NCBI GenBank assembly: GCA_963747985.1
Contig: CAVVHG010000012.1
Span: 496,001-560,000, forward strand
DNA length: 64,000 nt
Reading direction: 5' to 3'
Source: JACADW01 sp963747985
GTDB taxonomy: Bacteria > Acidobacteriota > UBA6911
Positions 9,986-19,027 of the stretch are shown piece by piece. The notes under the pieces were generated by a model that saw nothing but the letters and a program-made list of their open reading frames with translations, ran no database searches and was not told the origin of the DNA. How positions within the stretch are numbered: position 1 is the stretch's first letter; each line of letters starts with the position of its first letter. The position numbers and the translations under genes were made by a program.

Positions 9986-11371
9986 TCACTGCCCGTGCCC
10001 GGGCAGCGGGCCCGGTTTCCCCTCCACCTTGCTGAACCTTGGCCAGTTGAAGCCGTAAAAGGCGACGAAGGCAAAGCAGAAGAGCGGCACGATGAAGCCG
10101 CGCGACATGTCGGTCTTGTCGGCTACATAGCCCATCACCTTGGGCAGAAGCGCTCCACCCATGATGGCCATCACGATGAAAGCCGATGCCTTTTTCGCTC
10201 GCACCCCGAGACCGTGGATGCCGAGGGCAAAAATAGTCGGAAACATGATCGACATGAAGAAGTAGCTCAGGAAAACACAGGCCACCGAAATCCATCCCAA
10301 CTTGGAAAACACCACGAAGCACATCGCCACATTCATCACTCCGTAGAGCCCCAGGAGCTTGTGAGCAGAGAACTTCTTCAACATTCCCGCCCCTGTGAAC
10401 CTGCCTATGAGGAAGCAGACGAATCCGACGGAGGCCAGCGTGGCGGCTCCCTGATCGCTGATACGCAGGAGCCCGTCCCTGCCAGGCTCGAAGAGCCCCT
10501 TCAGCAGCCCGACATTCAAAGCCTCGGGAATCGGGGGAACCTGTGACGTCATATAGTTGATGAAGAAGCTGAAAATGCCGGCCTGGGCAGCGACATAGAG
10601 AAACTGCGCGGCCACTGCCATCACAAAGTGCCGATGCGACCAGATGGAATGCGAGACATTCGGCTGACTGGAATCCAGGTGATAGTCATCCTCGGTTTTG
10701 ATGTCCGGGACGGGCGCGAAGTAGAAGACTACGGCCAGCAGGACCACCACGACCGCAACGCCAGCATACGGAATCCATAGCGTCTGGGCGCCTGTGCTGT
10801 TGCCGAGCGAGTCTTTCGAATAGAAGAACAGTCCACCCGCAATAGGACCGAGAATCCAACCGATGCCGTTGCACGACTGGGCAAGGTTGATGCGCGTGGC
10901 TGCATACTTCGGGGGGCCAAGAACGGTGGTGTAGGGATTCGCGATTGTCTCGAGGAAGGTGAGCCCGGCAGCGATAAGACATACACCCAGTAAGAATGCC
11001 CAGAAAGCCGCCAGCTTTGTCGCCGGGATGAACCAGAATCCTCCCGCGCCCACCATCAGCAGGCCTGTAATGATGCCGCCCTTGTAGCCCAGCCTCGTCG
11101 CCAGCCACCCTGCCGGCAGCGCCATCAGGAAATAGCCAAGATAGTGGGCGAACTGCACCCAGGCGGACTCGGCAAGCGTGAGGTGAAGCTCCTGCTGAAA
11201 ATGCTTGTCCATCACATCGATCATGCCGTTGCAGAAACCCCAGAGGAGGAAGAGAGAACTTACCAGGCTGAAGGTGAACAGCACGTTTCCATGTTCGGGG
11301 GTCACGAAGAGGCTCTTTTGGCCGGTATCCAGATCAGGTTGAGTCTGCAGGTTTCTTGTGGGCGAATTCAA
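9986..11371 (-). CDS. FHS-family sugar:H+ symporter (FucP/GluP-like MFS)
   Basis: 461 residues with about 12 transmembrane segments. Characteristic motifs of the fucose/glucose/galactose:H+ symporter family are present: LFLLWGFCNGMIDVMDKHFQ at the first helix, YLGYFLMALPAGWL, and FLETIANPYTTVLGP. It is a single gene convergent with the TPR protein gene and divergent from the glycosyltransferase. Nearby carbohydrate genes (a GT2 enzyme and a GH42-like enzyme) fit a role in hexose uptake, but the substrate is not determined by sequence alone. The start at 11371 keeps a short hydrophilic N-terminus (MNSPTRNLQTQPD) typical of the family. Confidence 0.9.
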   Translation of the reverse strand: MNSPTRNLQTQPDLDTGQKSLFVTPEHGNVLFTFSLVSSLFLLWGFCNGMIDVMDKHFQQELHLTLAESAWVQFAHYLGYFLMALPAGWLATRLGYKGGIITGLLMVGAGGFWFIPATKLAAFWAFLLGVCLIAAGLTFLETIANPYTTVLGPPKYAATRINLAQSCNGIGWILGPIAGGLFFYSKDSLGNSTGAQTLWIPYAGVAVVVVLLAVVFYFAPVPDIKTEDDYHLDSSQPNVSHSIWSHRHFVMAVAAQFLYVAAQAGIFSFFINYMTSQVPPIPEALNVGLLKGLFEPGRDGLLRISDQGAATLASVGFVCFLIGRFTGAGMLKKFSAHKLLGLYGVMNVAMCFVVFSKLGWISVACVFLSYFFMSIMFPTIFALGIHGLGVRAKKASAFIVMAIMGGALLPKVMGYVADKTDMSRGFIVPLFCFAFVAFYGFNWPRFSKVEGKPGPLPGHGQ

Positions 11372-11616
11372 TCGGAGTCTCCTATCAAGCGGCCGAAGCG
11401 GCCCTGTTCCCCCTTACCATAAACTGGAAAGGCACAATCTGGCTACTTCGTTTGTTCGATCGCGCATCCTTCGTTTTCCGGCGCAAGCCATGCCTGCGCG
11501 AGTTGGAACGCCGCCTCGAAGCGGGCGCGCTACACCGGTGCGGATAAGCTCGTAAAGTGAAGAAACAAAAAACATATCCCAGACGTTGATCCTCCCGCGA
11601 TGATGCTCTTCCACCG

Positions 11617-11647
11617 CTACAATCGATTACAATTCTGCACATTGTAG
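11617..11647. promoter_or_regulatory. Operator-like cluster of TACAAT half-sites
   Basis: CTACAAT (11617-11623) and ATTGTAG (11641-11647) form a perfect 7-bp dyad. A further TACAAT at 11628-11633 pairs with ATTGTA (11641-11646) across 7 nt and repeats the first half-site at one helical turn (10 bp). The cluster lies in the 335-bp divergent region between the sugar transporter and glycosyltransferase genes, next to the latter's candidate promoter. The rest of that region (11372-11616) shows no other clear signal. Confidence 0.5.
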
Positions 11648-11678
11648 TGACAAACCCGGCTGTCGGCCTCGGTATACT
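11648..11678 (+). promoter_or_regulatory. Candidate promoter of the glycosyltransferase gene
   Basis: TATACT (11673-11678) is a 5/6 match to the -10 consensus, with TGACAA (11648-11653) as a weak -35 across 19 bp, giving a leader of roughly 20-30 nt before ATG 11707. The operator-like TACAAT cluster abuts the -35. Confidence 0.4.
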
Positions 11679-11706
11679 TTCTTGGCCTTCACTTCAGGGA
11701 GCTCGA

Positions 11707-13338
11707 ATGCACTTTTGGGGAACGGCCGTGTCTGCTTACGAGAAATTTCTGCGGACAGGCAACATTTCATATCTCTACCAGATGGACAGCTTCGACAAGG
11801 CCATTGTCACGGCCTATTTCGTGGTTCTGTCCATTCTGAGTTTTTATGGTATTCACCGCTATCTGATGGTCTTTCTGTATCGGCGGCACGGAAAGAACGT
11901 GCCGGTTCCGAAGGCTCGCTTCGACACACTCCCGCGGGTCACGGTCCAGATCCCTTCGTACAACGAGATGTATGTAATAGAGCGGGTGATCGATGCCGCC
12001 TGCGCTCTGGAATACCCCCGCCATCTTCTGGACGTCCAGGTGCTGGATGATTCGACGGACGAGACCCGTGTCATAGCCGACAACGCGGTGAGGCGCTGGC
12101 GAAACCTCGGGGTTGATATTGCTCTGATTCACCGGGCCGACCGCGCCGGTTTCAAGGCCGGTGCCCTGGAAAACGGCCTTCGGACGGCCAAAGGTGAATT
12201 CATTGCCATCTTCGATGCCGACTTTGTTCCGGGAACTGATTTCCTGCAGCGCACGATACACTATTTCTCCGATCCGAACGTGGGCATGGTTCAGGCGCGG
12301 TGGGAACACCTGAATCGTGAGTACTCGTTCTTGACCCGGGCCCAGGCGATATTCCTCGACGGGCATTTCATGCTCGAGAGCTACACTCGTTCGGTGAGCG
12401 GGCGGTTCTTCAACTTCAACGGGACTGCAGGCATCCTCCGCCGCGCCACCATCGAAGACGCGGGAGGCTGGGAGCACGACACCCTCACTGAAGACCTCGA
12501 CCTGAGCTATCGTGCGCAGATGAAAGGGTGGAAGTTTGTCTTTCTGCCGGATGTCACCGTTCCTTCTGAACTCCCCGTGGAGATCAACTCATTCAAGGCG
12601 CAACAGTGCCGCTGGGCCAAGGGGGCCATGCAGACCTGCCGCAAGACCCTTCCCCGCATGCTGCGCAGCGATTTCAGCCCGGCTGAAAAACTTGAGGCGT
12701 GGTACCACCTCACGGGTAACATCTCTTATCCGCTGATGGTCATCCTGACCCTGCTGCTTTTCCCTGCGATGATCGTCCGGTACAACCAGGGTTGGTTCGA
12801 GCTGGTGACGATCGACCTGCCCCTGTTCGTGCTCTCCTTCTCCAGCGTGACGACCTTCTACCTGACATCGCAGAGGATCCTCTCCAAGAAATGGCACCGG
12901 CAGATCCTGTACCTGCCCGGCCTGATGGCCCTGGGAATCGGCATGATGATCTCTGGCACCAAAGTGGTGCTGGAAGGAGCGCTGGGGATCCATTCGCCTT
13001 TTGTCCGCACTCCCAAGTATTCAGTGGAAGGGAACAGAGGAGATTGGAAGGCCAAGAAGTATCGCGGCACGGTCAGCGTCCTGGCGCTGATCGAGATCGC
13101 CTTCGGTCTCTATTTCTGTTTCGCCATATACTACGCTCTGGCGCTGGGAATTTACGGGGTCGTGCCTTTCCTCTTTCTCTTCCTGTGGGGCTTCATGTAC
13201 ATGGGGATTCTGTCGCTCACCCAAGGCTTCAAGGGCGTCAGCCTGGGCGAGCCCCTCCAGCGGCTGCTCGATTTTGCCCATCTTCGCCTCGCCCATTCTG
13301 AGACGGGCTACGAAATCCCCAAACTGAATCAGCCCTGA
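11707..13338 (+). CDS. Processive family-2 glycosyltransferase, membrane-bound (cellulose synthase-like)
   Basis: 543 residues. An N-terminal membrane segment (~33-55) is followed by a cytoplasmic GT-A domain with the motifs of processive beta-glycosyltransferases: VLDDSTDET (~112-120), the DxD of FDADF (Asp170, Asp172), TED (261-263) and QQCRW (299-303, the QxxRW motif). Several C-terminal transmembrane helices follow. This is the CESA-like/glucomannan-synthase-like type that polymerises and translocates a polysaccharide. I start at ATG 11707, preceded by AGGGAG at a 7-nt spacing; the upstream in-frame ATG at 11647 overlaps the promoter region. It stands alone, without a BcsB-type partner, and the polymer is unknown. 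Confidence 0.9.
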   Translation: MHFWGTAVSAYEKFLRTGNISYLYQMDSFDKAIVTAYFVVLSILSFYGIHRYLMVFLYRRHGKNVPVPKARFDTLPRVTVQIPSYNEMYVIERVIDAACALEYPRHLLDVQVLDDSTDETRVIADNAVRRWRNLGVDIALIHRADRAGFKAGALENGLRTAKGEFIAIFDADFVPGTDFLQRTIHYFSDPNVGMVQARWEHLNREYSFLTRAQAIFLDGHFMLESYTRSVSGRFFNFNGTAGILRRATIEDAGGWEHDTLTEDLDLSYRAQMKGWKFVFLPDVTVPSELPVEINSFKAQQCRWAKGAMQTCRKTLPRMLRSDFSPAEKLEAWYHLTGNISYPLMVILTLLLFPAMIVRYNQGWFELVTIDLPLFVLSFSSVTTFYLTSQRILSKKWHRQILYLPGLMALGIGMMISGTKVVLEGALGIHSPFVRTPKYSVEGNRGDWKAKKYRGTVSVLALIEIAFGLYFCFAIYYALALGIYGVVPFLFLFLWGFMYMGILSLTQGFKGVSLGEPLQRLLDFAHLRLAHSETGYEIPKLNQP

Positions 13339-13397
13339 TCCTGCGCTCGTCTTGTCAGCCGTTGCCTCACGAACGCCAAGGCGGGATTTCCCGGCAC

Positions 13398-14009
13398 TTA
13401 TCGAACCAGGGTTCGTCCAGTCAAACGGTAATAATCCTCCGGCGTGTCGATGTCGTCCAGGACTGCGGTTTCCTCGGTAGGGACCAGGAGTGTCCGTGCC
13501 GAATGCATGCGGATCAGCTTTTTCGGGCTCTCGCCCTCAGGCCAGGCCAGCAGTTCCTGAAACAGCTCCCTGCGGAAAACTGCGGGATGCCCGCGTCTCC
13601 CGCCGCAGGCCGGCACGACAATCCACGCCCCGGAGTCATTGAACACGCCGATGAGGGCGCGCACAAGCGCCGCCGATACCATCGGCTGGTCCACCGGCCA
13701 GATCAGGCAGCCGGAAAGATCAGGCTCGAGGTTTCGCAGCACAAGTTGAATCGAGGAAATCTGGCCCAGTTCCGGCCTCGGGTTGACGAGGAAACGGACG
13801 CGTGGATCGACGGTCAACCGCCGGATTTCACAAGCGTGTCTGCCGACCACCACCGTCACGACACCGGGACACGCGGACCGCAGGGTCTCCAGTATGAGCG
13901 ACAGGAACGTGTGGGAGCCTGTCTTGAGGAGGGCCTTGGGATAGCCCATCCGGGACGAGTCTCCGGCGGCGAGGACCACCGGTGCCACAACCTGAACTTC
14001 GCTGGCCAT
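13398..14009 (-). CDS. MobA/MocA-like nucleotidyltransferase
   Basis: 203 residues with the NTP-transferase signature VVLAAGDSSRMGYPKALL at residues ~11-28 and a conserved LIWPVDQPMVSAALV (metal-binding Asp) near the middle. It resembles molybdenum-cofactor cytidylyl/guanylyltransferases and related small-molecule nucleotidyltransferases. No xanthine dehydrogenase or Moco genes lie next to it, so the physiological substrate is uncertain. It is convergent with the glycosyltransferase gene, 59 bp apart. Confidence 0.8.
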   Translation of the reverse strand: MASEVQVVAPVVLAAGDSSRMGYPKALLKTGSHTFLSLILETLRSACPGVVTVVVGRHACEIRRLTVDPRVRFLVNPRPELGQISSIQLVLRNLEPDLSGCLIWPVDQPMVSAALVRALIGVFNDSGAWIVVPACGGRRGHPAVFRRELFQELLAWPEGESPKKLIRMHSARTLLVPTEETAVLDDIDTPEDYYRLTGRTLVR

Positions 14010-14081
14010 AAATCACCGCCGAACGCCGACAGATCTCACCACGCAGGCGCGAGATGAAACAAAGCCATTTCGGACGACTCC

Positions 14082-16331
14082 TCAGTTCCTGATAAAGACG
14101 GCTGCTACTCTGTGCGCCGGAACCCGTACAGTTACCTCGCGGCCGTCCGGACCAAGGCGGGCGGGCGTTTCTTCGGTCCAGACATCTACGCTCCCGGCGG
14201 GAGATGGCCCCGCCAGATTGAAAACAAAGTCCATCGGCGTGGCGTCCCTGTTGAAGACCGCGACCAACTTGCCGGCTGGACCTTCGAGCAGGCGGACCTC
14301 GGGAACCCCGCTCCCGGCCTTCAGCCTGACCTTGATCGGCGCTTCCAGCCGCGCCCATCCGGAGACTCGATCCATGAACGCCGCGAATCCCTGAGAGGGT
14401 TCGGCCTCGTTGGCAGCTCCCGCGAAAGTCCCCAGGAAAAGCGTCTCCCCCTTTCCGTACTTGTTCAAAACCATCGCGGTAGCTCCGTCCTTGTAGTACC
14501 CGATAGCCTGCGCAGTACTGGCCGTGACCCGAAGCGTCTCCTCGTAAATCGCACCCCCAAACTCCGCCCCGCCTCCTTGCTCCTGGACCCCGGGCCACTT
14601 GAGGCGCACAGCTGCCTTCGACCTCGGCCGGACTTCGACCTCCCGGCAACCAAACACGCGATCCAGCCCGCCTCCTGGGACGATCGGAGTGGCCCATCCC
14701 CGCTCGTTGTTCCACGCCGTTCTGGCTTCGGCGAGCACACGGCCGCCCGAAGCGACGTAGCGATCGATCTCCCCGGCTGCCTTGGAGGACAGCATGAGGG
14801 CGTAGGGGACGATCAGCAGTTTGTACTTTCCCCAGTCACCCTTCTCCAGATCCATGACATGCACGAAATCCACCGGGATGTTGCGGTTGAAGAATGCCCG
14901 GTAGTACCCGAAGAGCGAATCTCGCACGCCGCCGTGGATGCCCCCGCTCTGCTCTCCGCCCACGAGATGTGCAGCGGGGTTGTAGAGGATGGCCGCCTCG
15001 GCCCGGGCGGGGCTCGATTGCAGCAGGAACTCGGCGTGATTGTTGAAGACGCTTGCGATGGCCCCTGCACGCCGGGCGCGAGGCGTGACGCTCCCGTCGA
15101 GCTCGATGAGCCCGTAACCTCCGCTCTCATAACCTGAGCTCATGGGATAGTAGGCGTAGATGCTGACGCTCCGCGCGCCGCGCATGAGGACGGACCAGAG
15201 CCAGTCCTCCAGGTCCTCCGGCGTGACCGGATCACTGACCTTGACTCCCGTTGTCCCGAACCCGGCCTGCAGCTCGCCGATATAGAATCCGTTCCTGATC
15301 TTCCCGGAGCTGCGTATGAAATCCAGCGATCCGGCGCGGCGGACGGTGGACCACGGCGCGGCCGCACTGGAGTGCTTGGGGTAGATCGAGGTCCCGTAGT
15401 AGTCCGCGGACGCCGCCATCTTCCAATCGTCAGGCGTGCCGTCACCGCCGAACGGCGACGTGAAGATGGCGGGAACCGCGGCGTGACTCGTTGCCGGATG
15501 GGCAGTGTCCGCCTTCTTTACGGCCTCGGCGCGCTCACGGAGGTCGTCCGCGAGCTTGTCGGAAATGAAGTCCTTCCAATCGATGAAGTCGCTGTAGCTC
15601 AGGATCGTTCCGAAACGAGGGGGCTCGACCTGGTCCCAGCGCGTGAATCCCCGATACCAGGCGGCATTGAGAGCGTCCAGGCTTCCGTACCTGCGGTTGA
15701 GCCATTGCTGGAACCTGGCAAGCGTGTGGGGACAATAGCAGAACTGGGCATCGGGGATGTAATTAATGATGGCCCAGTTGATGATGTGCGGCTCGCTCCA
15801 AAGATCGTAGGCATAGAAGCTGCGATGCTGTTTCGCGTGCTGTGCAATCGTCGTGTAGAACCTTCCGACCAGCCGGGAAATCTCGGGATGATCGGTGCAG
15901 AAGCCGGGTGCGGCCTGTGACGGGATGGCCGCACCGTTCTGGGCTACGAACCGCGCGTCCGGATACTTCTCCCCCACCCAGTCCGGGGCCGAATCCACGT
16001 ACACCTGGATTATGACCCGCAGCCCGTTCTCGTCGGCGAGTTCCAGCAACTGGTCGAGGTTCTCGAGGTCGTACTTGCCCTCCTGGCGTTCGGAGGAGGC
16101 CCATTCCACCCAGGTCTTGACTGCAGGGAAGCCGAGCGCCTTGATCTGCTCCAAATCCTTCTTCCATACCGCCCTGTTGGCGCGGGCGTCCGATTCCTGC
16201 ATCGGCGCTCGCGCTTTGCCGCCTCCATACCACACCGCAATCGGATAGACGGAAGTGTCAGCGGCGAAGCCGGGCGCAATTGCCAGGGCCAAGAGACAAG
16301 CGGACAGGACAGACAAGACGTTCCAGTTCAT
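14082..16331 (-). CDS. Secreted GH42-like beta-galactosidase
   Basis: 749 residues with a signal peptide (MNWNVLSVLSACLLALAIA, cut near GFA-AD). The fold looks like GH42: TIM barrel, then an A4 trimerisation-like domain (LLIVPYALMLSSKAAGEIDR) and a beta-sandwich tail. The likely acid/base is Glu180 (AYDLWSEPH) and the likely nucleophile is Glu353 (FYIGELQAG), both in GH42-like contexts. The start at ATG 16331 is set by an AGGAG site just upstream and the signal peptide. It lies 59 bp downstream of the M14/amidohydrolase fusion gene on the same strand. The exact glycoside substrate is inferred from the family only. Confidence 0.8.
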   Translation of the reverse strand: MNWNVLSVLSACLLALAIAPGFAADTSVYPIAVWYGGGKARAPMQESDARANRAVWKKDLEQIKALGFPAVKTWVEWASSERQEGKYDLENLDQLLELADENGLRVIIQVYVDSAPDWVGEKYPDARFVAQNGAAIPSQAAPGFCTDHPEISRLVGRFYTTIAQHAKQHRSFYAYDLWSEPHIINWAIINYIPDAQFCYCPHTLARFQQWLNRRYGSLDALNAAWYRGFTRWDQVEPPRFGTILSYSDFIDWKDFISDKLADDLRERAEAVKKADTAHPATSHAAVPAIFTSPFGGDGTPDDWKMAASADYYGTSIYPKHSSAAAPWSTVRRAGSLDFIRSSGKIRNGFYIGELQAGFGTTGVKVSDPVTPEDLEDWLWSVLMRGARSVSIYAYYPMSSGYESGGYGLIELDGSVTPRARRAGAIASVFNNHAEFLLQSSPARAEAAILYNPAAHLVGGEQSGGIHGGVRDSLFGYYRAFFNRNIPVDFVHVMDLEKGDWGKYKLLIVPYALMLSSKAAGEIDRYVASGGRVLAEARTAWNNERGWATPIVPGGGLDRVFGCREVEVRPRSKAAVRLKWPGVQEQGGGAEFGGAIYEETLRVTASTAQAIGYYKDGATAMVLNKYGKGETLFLGTFAGAANEAEPSQGFAAFMDRVSGWARLEAPIKVRLKAGSGVPEVRLLEGPAGKLVAVFNRDATPMDFVFNLAGPSPAGSVDVWTEETPARLGPDGREVTVRVPAHRVAAVFIRN

Positions 16332-16390
16332 ATGGCTTCTCCTCAGTATTTCGCAGCATATATCAAGACAGCCGGCTTTGCTCTTGGACT

Positions 16391-18223
16391 TCACCCGCGC
16401 GGATCCTGACCGGGCCACCTCCCGAAGAACCGCCCACCGGGCTCCGGCCGGTCGGGATCCAGCAACTTTCCATTGAGAATAACGACGCTCGGTCGCAGGG
16501 AACTCATCTCGAAGGGACCCCCGGGAGTGTCCCCTTTCCACAAAACCAGGTCGGCCGCCGCTCCGGGAGCGATCACCCCGCGCCGCGGAATTCGGAACGC
16601 GCCCGCGGCCTCGGAAGTCCATGCGCGAAGCACGACCTCAGGGTTTCCATCCATGGCCTGCCGGACTTCATATCGGGAGGCAGCGTCATACGTCAGTGAC
16701 TGCATCCCGAACCACCCCGCGACGTCATGGGAGCCCGGCAATGGAGCGGTGCCCGGTTTGCAGATCCAGGCTCTGCCCCCTGCACCCATCCATTGCGCTG
16801 CCTGCACCTCTTCCCGCGCCCTCCGCGGCCAGTGTCCCATCACCACGAACCCCCGATTGACGGCTCTCGATCCGGCGCACGGGTCGGCGGGCAGTTGCAT
16901 CGCTTCCGCAGCCCGCTCCAGATGCACGGTCTGCAGCACGGTTGTGAAGCCCGACCTGAGATAGCTTGCATCAACCGCCTCGTTCCTGTCGAGGCAGCTC
17001 CCCGGATCCCAGCCAATGAGTCCCGGCGTCAGGAGGGAATTTGAACAATCCAGCGTCTTGTGGGCCGTGAATACTCCGAGATCGCCGACATCGGCGATGA
17101 TCGCTTCTGAGCCGGCCGCGGATCGCAAATCCCCTCGGATGGCCACATCGCCTCGGAACAGCGGCACGTCGTTCCCCGTAAAGATCCAGGCGTCCTGCAG
17201 GAGAAGGTCGAAAATCGGGTTATCACTGTTCAGCTGAAGTGAGTCATAGACAGCCGGGTCGGCGTTGGCAATCCTGCCCGACGCCAGAGAATCGAGTGCC
17301 GCACAAATCCCGACGAAGCTCAGCTTCACCGCGAAATCCGCTGGAAGATCAGGTGCCTGGCCGCCGCTTTCGATCAGCACGACCGGGGTGCCCCACATCG
17401 TCATGTTGTCGCCGAAGGCCCGCGGATTGAGCTGCTCGTCGTAGCGTGAAATGCGGCCGTGCACGAACGGGGCAAGTGCCTCGTGGAGTACGGACGCCAC
17501 ACGCCTGGTGAGGAGCAATCCCTGGTCCCCGGGGCTGGTACCGGCCGGAGCCGGCAGCCGGTCGGCTCCGACGGCGAGCAGGGCGATCGTAGCCTCCCTT
17601 CCGGTGTCACCGACGGTGGTCAGGCTGCTTTGATTGTGCAGGTTGAAGCCCAGGAATGGACGGTTGCGATCACGGATGTCCCTGAGCAGTCTCCCCTCAG
17701 GAGTCTGCAGTGCACGGGCGTCCCGGTTGATGTCGAGTCCCTGCCGGTTGCGTCTCGATCCGCGTTCCGCTCCATCAGGGTTCAGCATCGGGACGAACAG
17801 CAGCGTGTAATTTCCCAGGACGCGCGCCACCCACGGCTCTTCCCGGTAACGGCCGATGTAGGACATCAGGTCGATCAGGGCGCTGGTGGCAGTCGGTTCG
17901 TCGCCGTGCATCTGCGACCAAAGCAGGATGCGATCCGGGCCGCTGCCGGCACTTACCAGGAAGATCTCCCGGCCTTCCAGGGAGACGCCGGCCTTTTCGG
18001 CGCGAAGCACCTCCGGATGCTGACGGACCAGGCACTGAACGAATTCCTTCAGCTCCGAGTGTCTCAGCATGGAGGGATCCGCCGGCGAGAGTCTCGTGGC
18101 TGCCCAGCCCGCGGCAACCTGCCTGACATCGATTTCGTAAAGATCGCCCGGGGGCACGGGGGTGAAGACAGCTGCGACAAGCGTGCCCAGCAACAAGCTG
18201 AGTAGAACTGCGGCCACGTCCAT
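16391..18223 (-). CDS. M14 zinc carboxypeptidase fused to a degenerate amidohydrolase-like domain
   Basis: 610 residues with an N-terminal signal or anchor segment (~3-21). The peptidase part has zinc ligands His106 and Glu109 (MHGDEP), third ligand His196 (FNLHNQ), the substrate-binding region NPDGAERGSRRNRQGLDINR and catalytic Glu285 (VVLIESGG), so it looks active. From about residue 345 the sequence switches to an amidohydrolase-style composite domain: LFRGDVAIRGD, then SLLTPGLIG, and near the end GVIAPGAAADLVLWKGD and VVILNGKLL. The HxH metal motif that normally follows PGLID is absent (GWDPG instead), so the second part probably lacks hydrolase activity. The start at 18223 has a GAGGG site. 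The GH42-like gene follows. Confidence 0.8.
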   Translation of the reverse strand: MDVAAVLLSLLLGTLVAAVFTPVPPGDLYEIDVRQVAAGWAATRLSPADPSMLRHSELKEFVQCLVRQHPEVLRAEKAGVSLEGREIFLVSAGSGPDRILLWSQMHGDEPTATSALIDLMSYIGRYREEPWVARVLGNYTLLFVPMLNPDGAERGSRRNRQGLDINRDARALQTPEGRLLRDIRDRNRPFLGFNLHNQSSLTTVGDTGREATIALLAVGADRLPAPAGTSPGDQGLLLTRRVASVLHEALAPFVHGRISRYDEQLNPRAFGDNMTMWGTPVVLIESGGQAPDLPADFAVKLSFVGICAALDSLASGRIANADPAVYDSLQLNSDNPIFDLLLQDAWIFTGNDVPLFRGDVAIRGDLRSAAGSEAIIADVGDLGVFTAHKTLDCSNSLLTPGLIGWDPGSCLDRNEAVDASYLRSGFTTVLQTVHLERAAEAMQLPADPCAGSRAVNRGFVVMGHWPRRAREEVQAAQWMGAGGRAWICKPGTAPLPGSHDVAGWFGMQSLTYDAASRYEVRQAMDGNPEVVLRAWTSEAAGAFRIPRRGVIAPGAAADLVLWKGDTPGGPFEMSSLRPSVVILNGKLLDPDRPEPGGRFFGRWPGQDPRG

Positions 18224-18398
18224 GGTCCCTCGCCTTCACAGATACTGCGGGCTATGGTATCAAATAACTCGCGGGCGGGCGGATCTTTGGGGCCGGGTCC
18301 CGGCTCTTCATCGGAGGCGACAACACGCGTCGTTCTCTCACGCTTTGCGGGGCAGGTTCCGTATCACTTTCGGGCATGGCTCGATCGAGGAGAAACCG

Positions 18399-18968
18399 AT
18401 GACCCTAGCTCTCCTTCCTTTCCTGCTGCTTACGTGTCAGGCTACGACCGGCGCGCCGCCGCTGCGAAAACCGGGCCCTGCTGCTCCGCTGGAGCGAAGC
18501 GCGTACTTCGCGTTTGTGGACAGGGATTTCATGTTCACCGTGGAACTGATCCGCCCCGGTGTACCGCTGCTCAACTTCGTGTCGACGGTGGATAGAGCTT
18601 TCCCGTTGCACGCGAACCAGGTCCGCCTAACCCTCGACACCCGCAAGGTGCCTGCCAAGTTCTTCATGGTGGACACGGGAAACCCGAAGGAGCCGCTCAT
18701 CGTGCCGTCTCTGACAGTGCGGCCCCGTTCTTCCTTCGGCGTCCGGCTTCAGGGGGATTTCGAGGGTGTGAAGGAGGTCGACGGCGCCACGGTTCAGTTG
18801 GGGGGTGAGGACTTCAAGCTGGTGCCGTTGACGAGTTTCGATTTCGAGAATCTTGCGCTGAAGATAAACCGGCTGAACCTTGACTCGCCGGATTTCACGG
18901 ACGACTGGCGGGTGCTGAAGCTCGAAAGCATGGGGTCGCGGGAAGCTGTGAAGCGGCGTCCCCGCTGA
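18399..18968 (+). CDS. Small exported protein of unknown function
   Basis: 189 residues starting at ATG 18399 behind AGGAG. The N-terminus (MTLALLPFLLLTCQATTG) is a signal peptide; Cys13 after LLT is a weak lipobox candidate. The mature part is beta-rich with no motif I recognise (VDRDFMFTVELIRPGVPLL, later LTVRPRSSFGVRLQGDFE). It is divergent from the M14 fusion gene (175 bp apart) and convergent with the GGDEF gene. Confidence 0.7.
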   Translation: MTLALLPFLLLTCQATTGAPPLRKPGPAAPLERSAYFAFVDRDFMFTVELIRPGVPLLNFVSTVDRAFPLHANQVRLTLDTRKVPAKFFMVDTGNPKEPLIVPSLTVRPRSSFGVRLQGDFEGVKEVDGATVQLGGEDFKLVPLTSFDFENLALKINRLNLDSPDFTDDWRVLKLESMGSREAVKRRPR

Positions 18969-19002
18969 TGCATTCGCCGCCTGGCAGGTCCGCTAAGCGG
19001 GT

Positions 19003-19019
19003 CCGGTCTGACAGACCGG
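19003..19019. terminator. Hairpin between convergent genes
   Basis: CCGGTC (19003-19008), loop TGACA, GACCGG (19014-19019), followed on the plus strand by GCTTTCTTCT. It lies between the exported-protein stop (18968) and the GGDEF-gene stop (19028) and could end transcription of the former. Confidence 0.55.
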
Positions 19020-19027
19020 GCTTTCTT

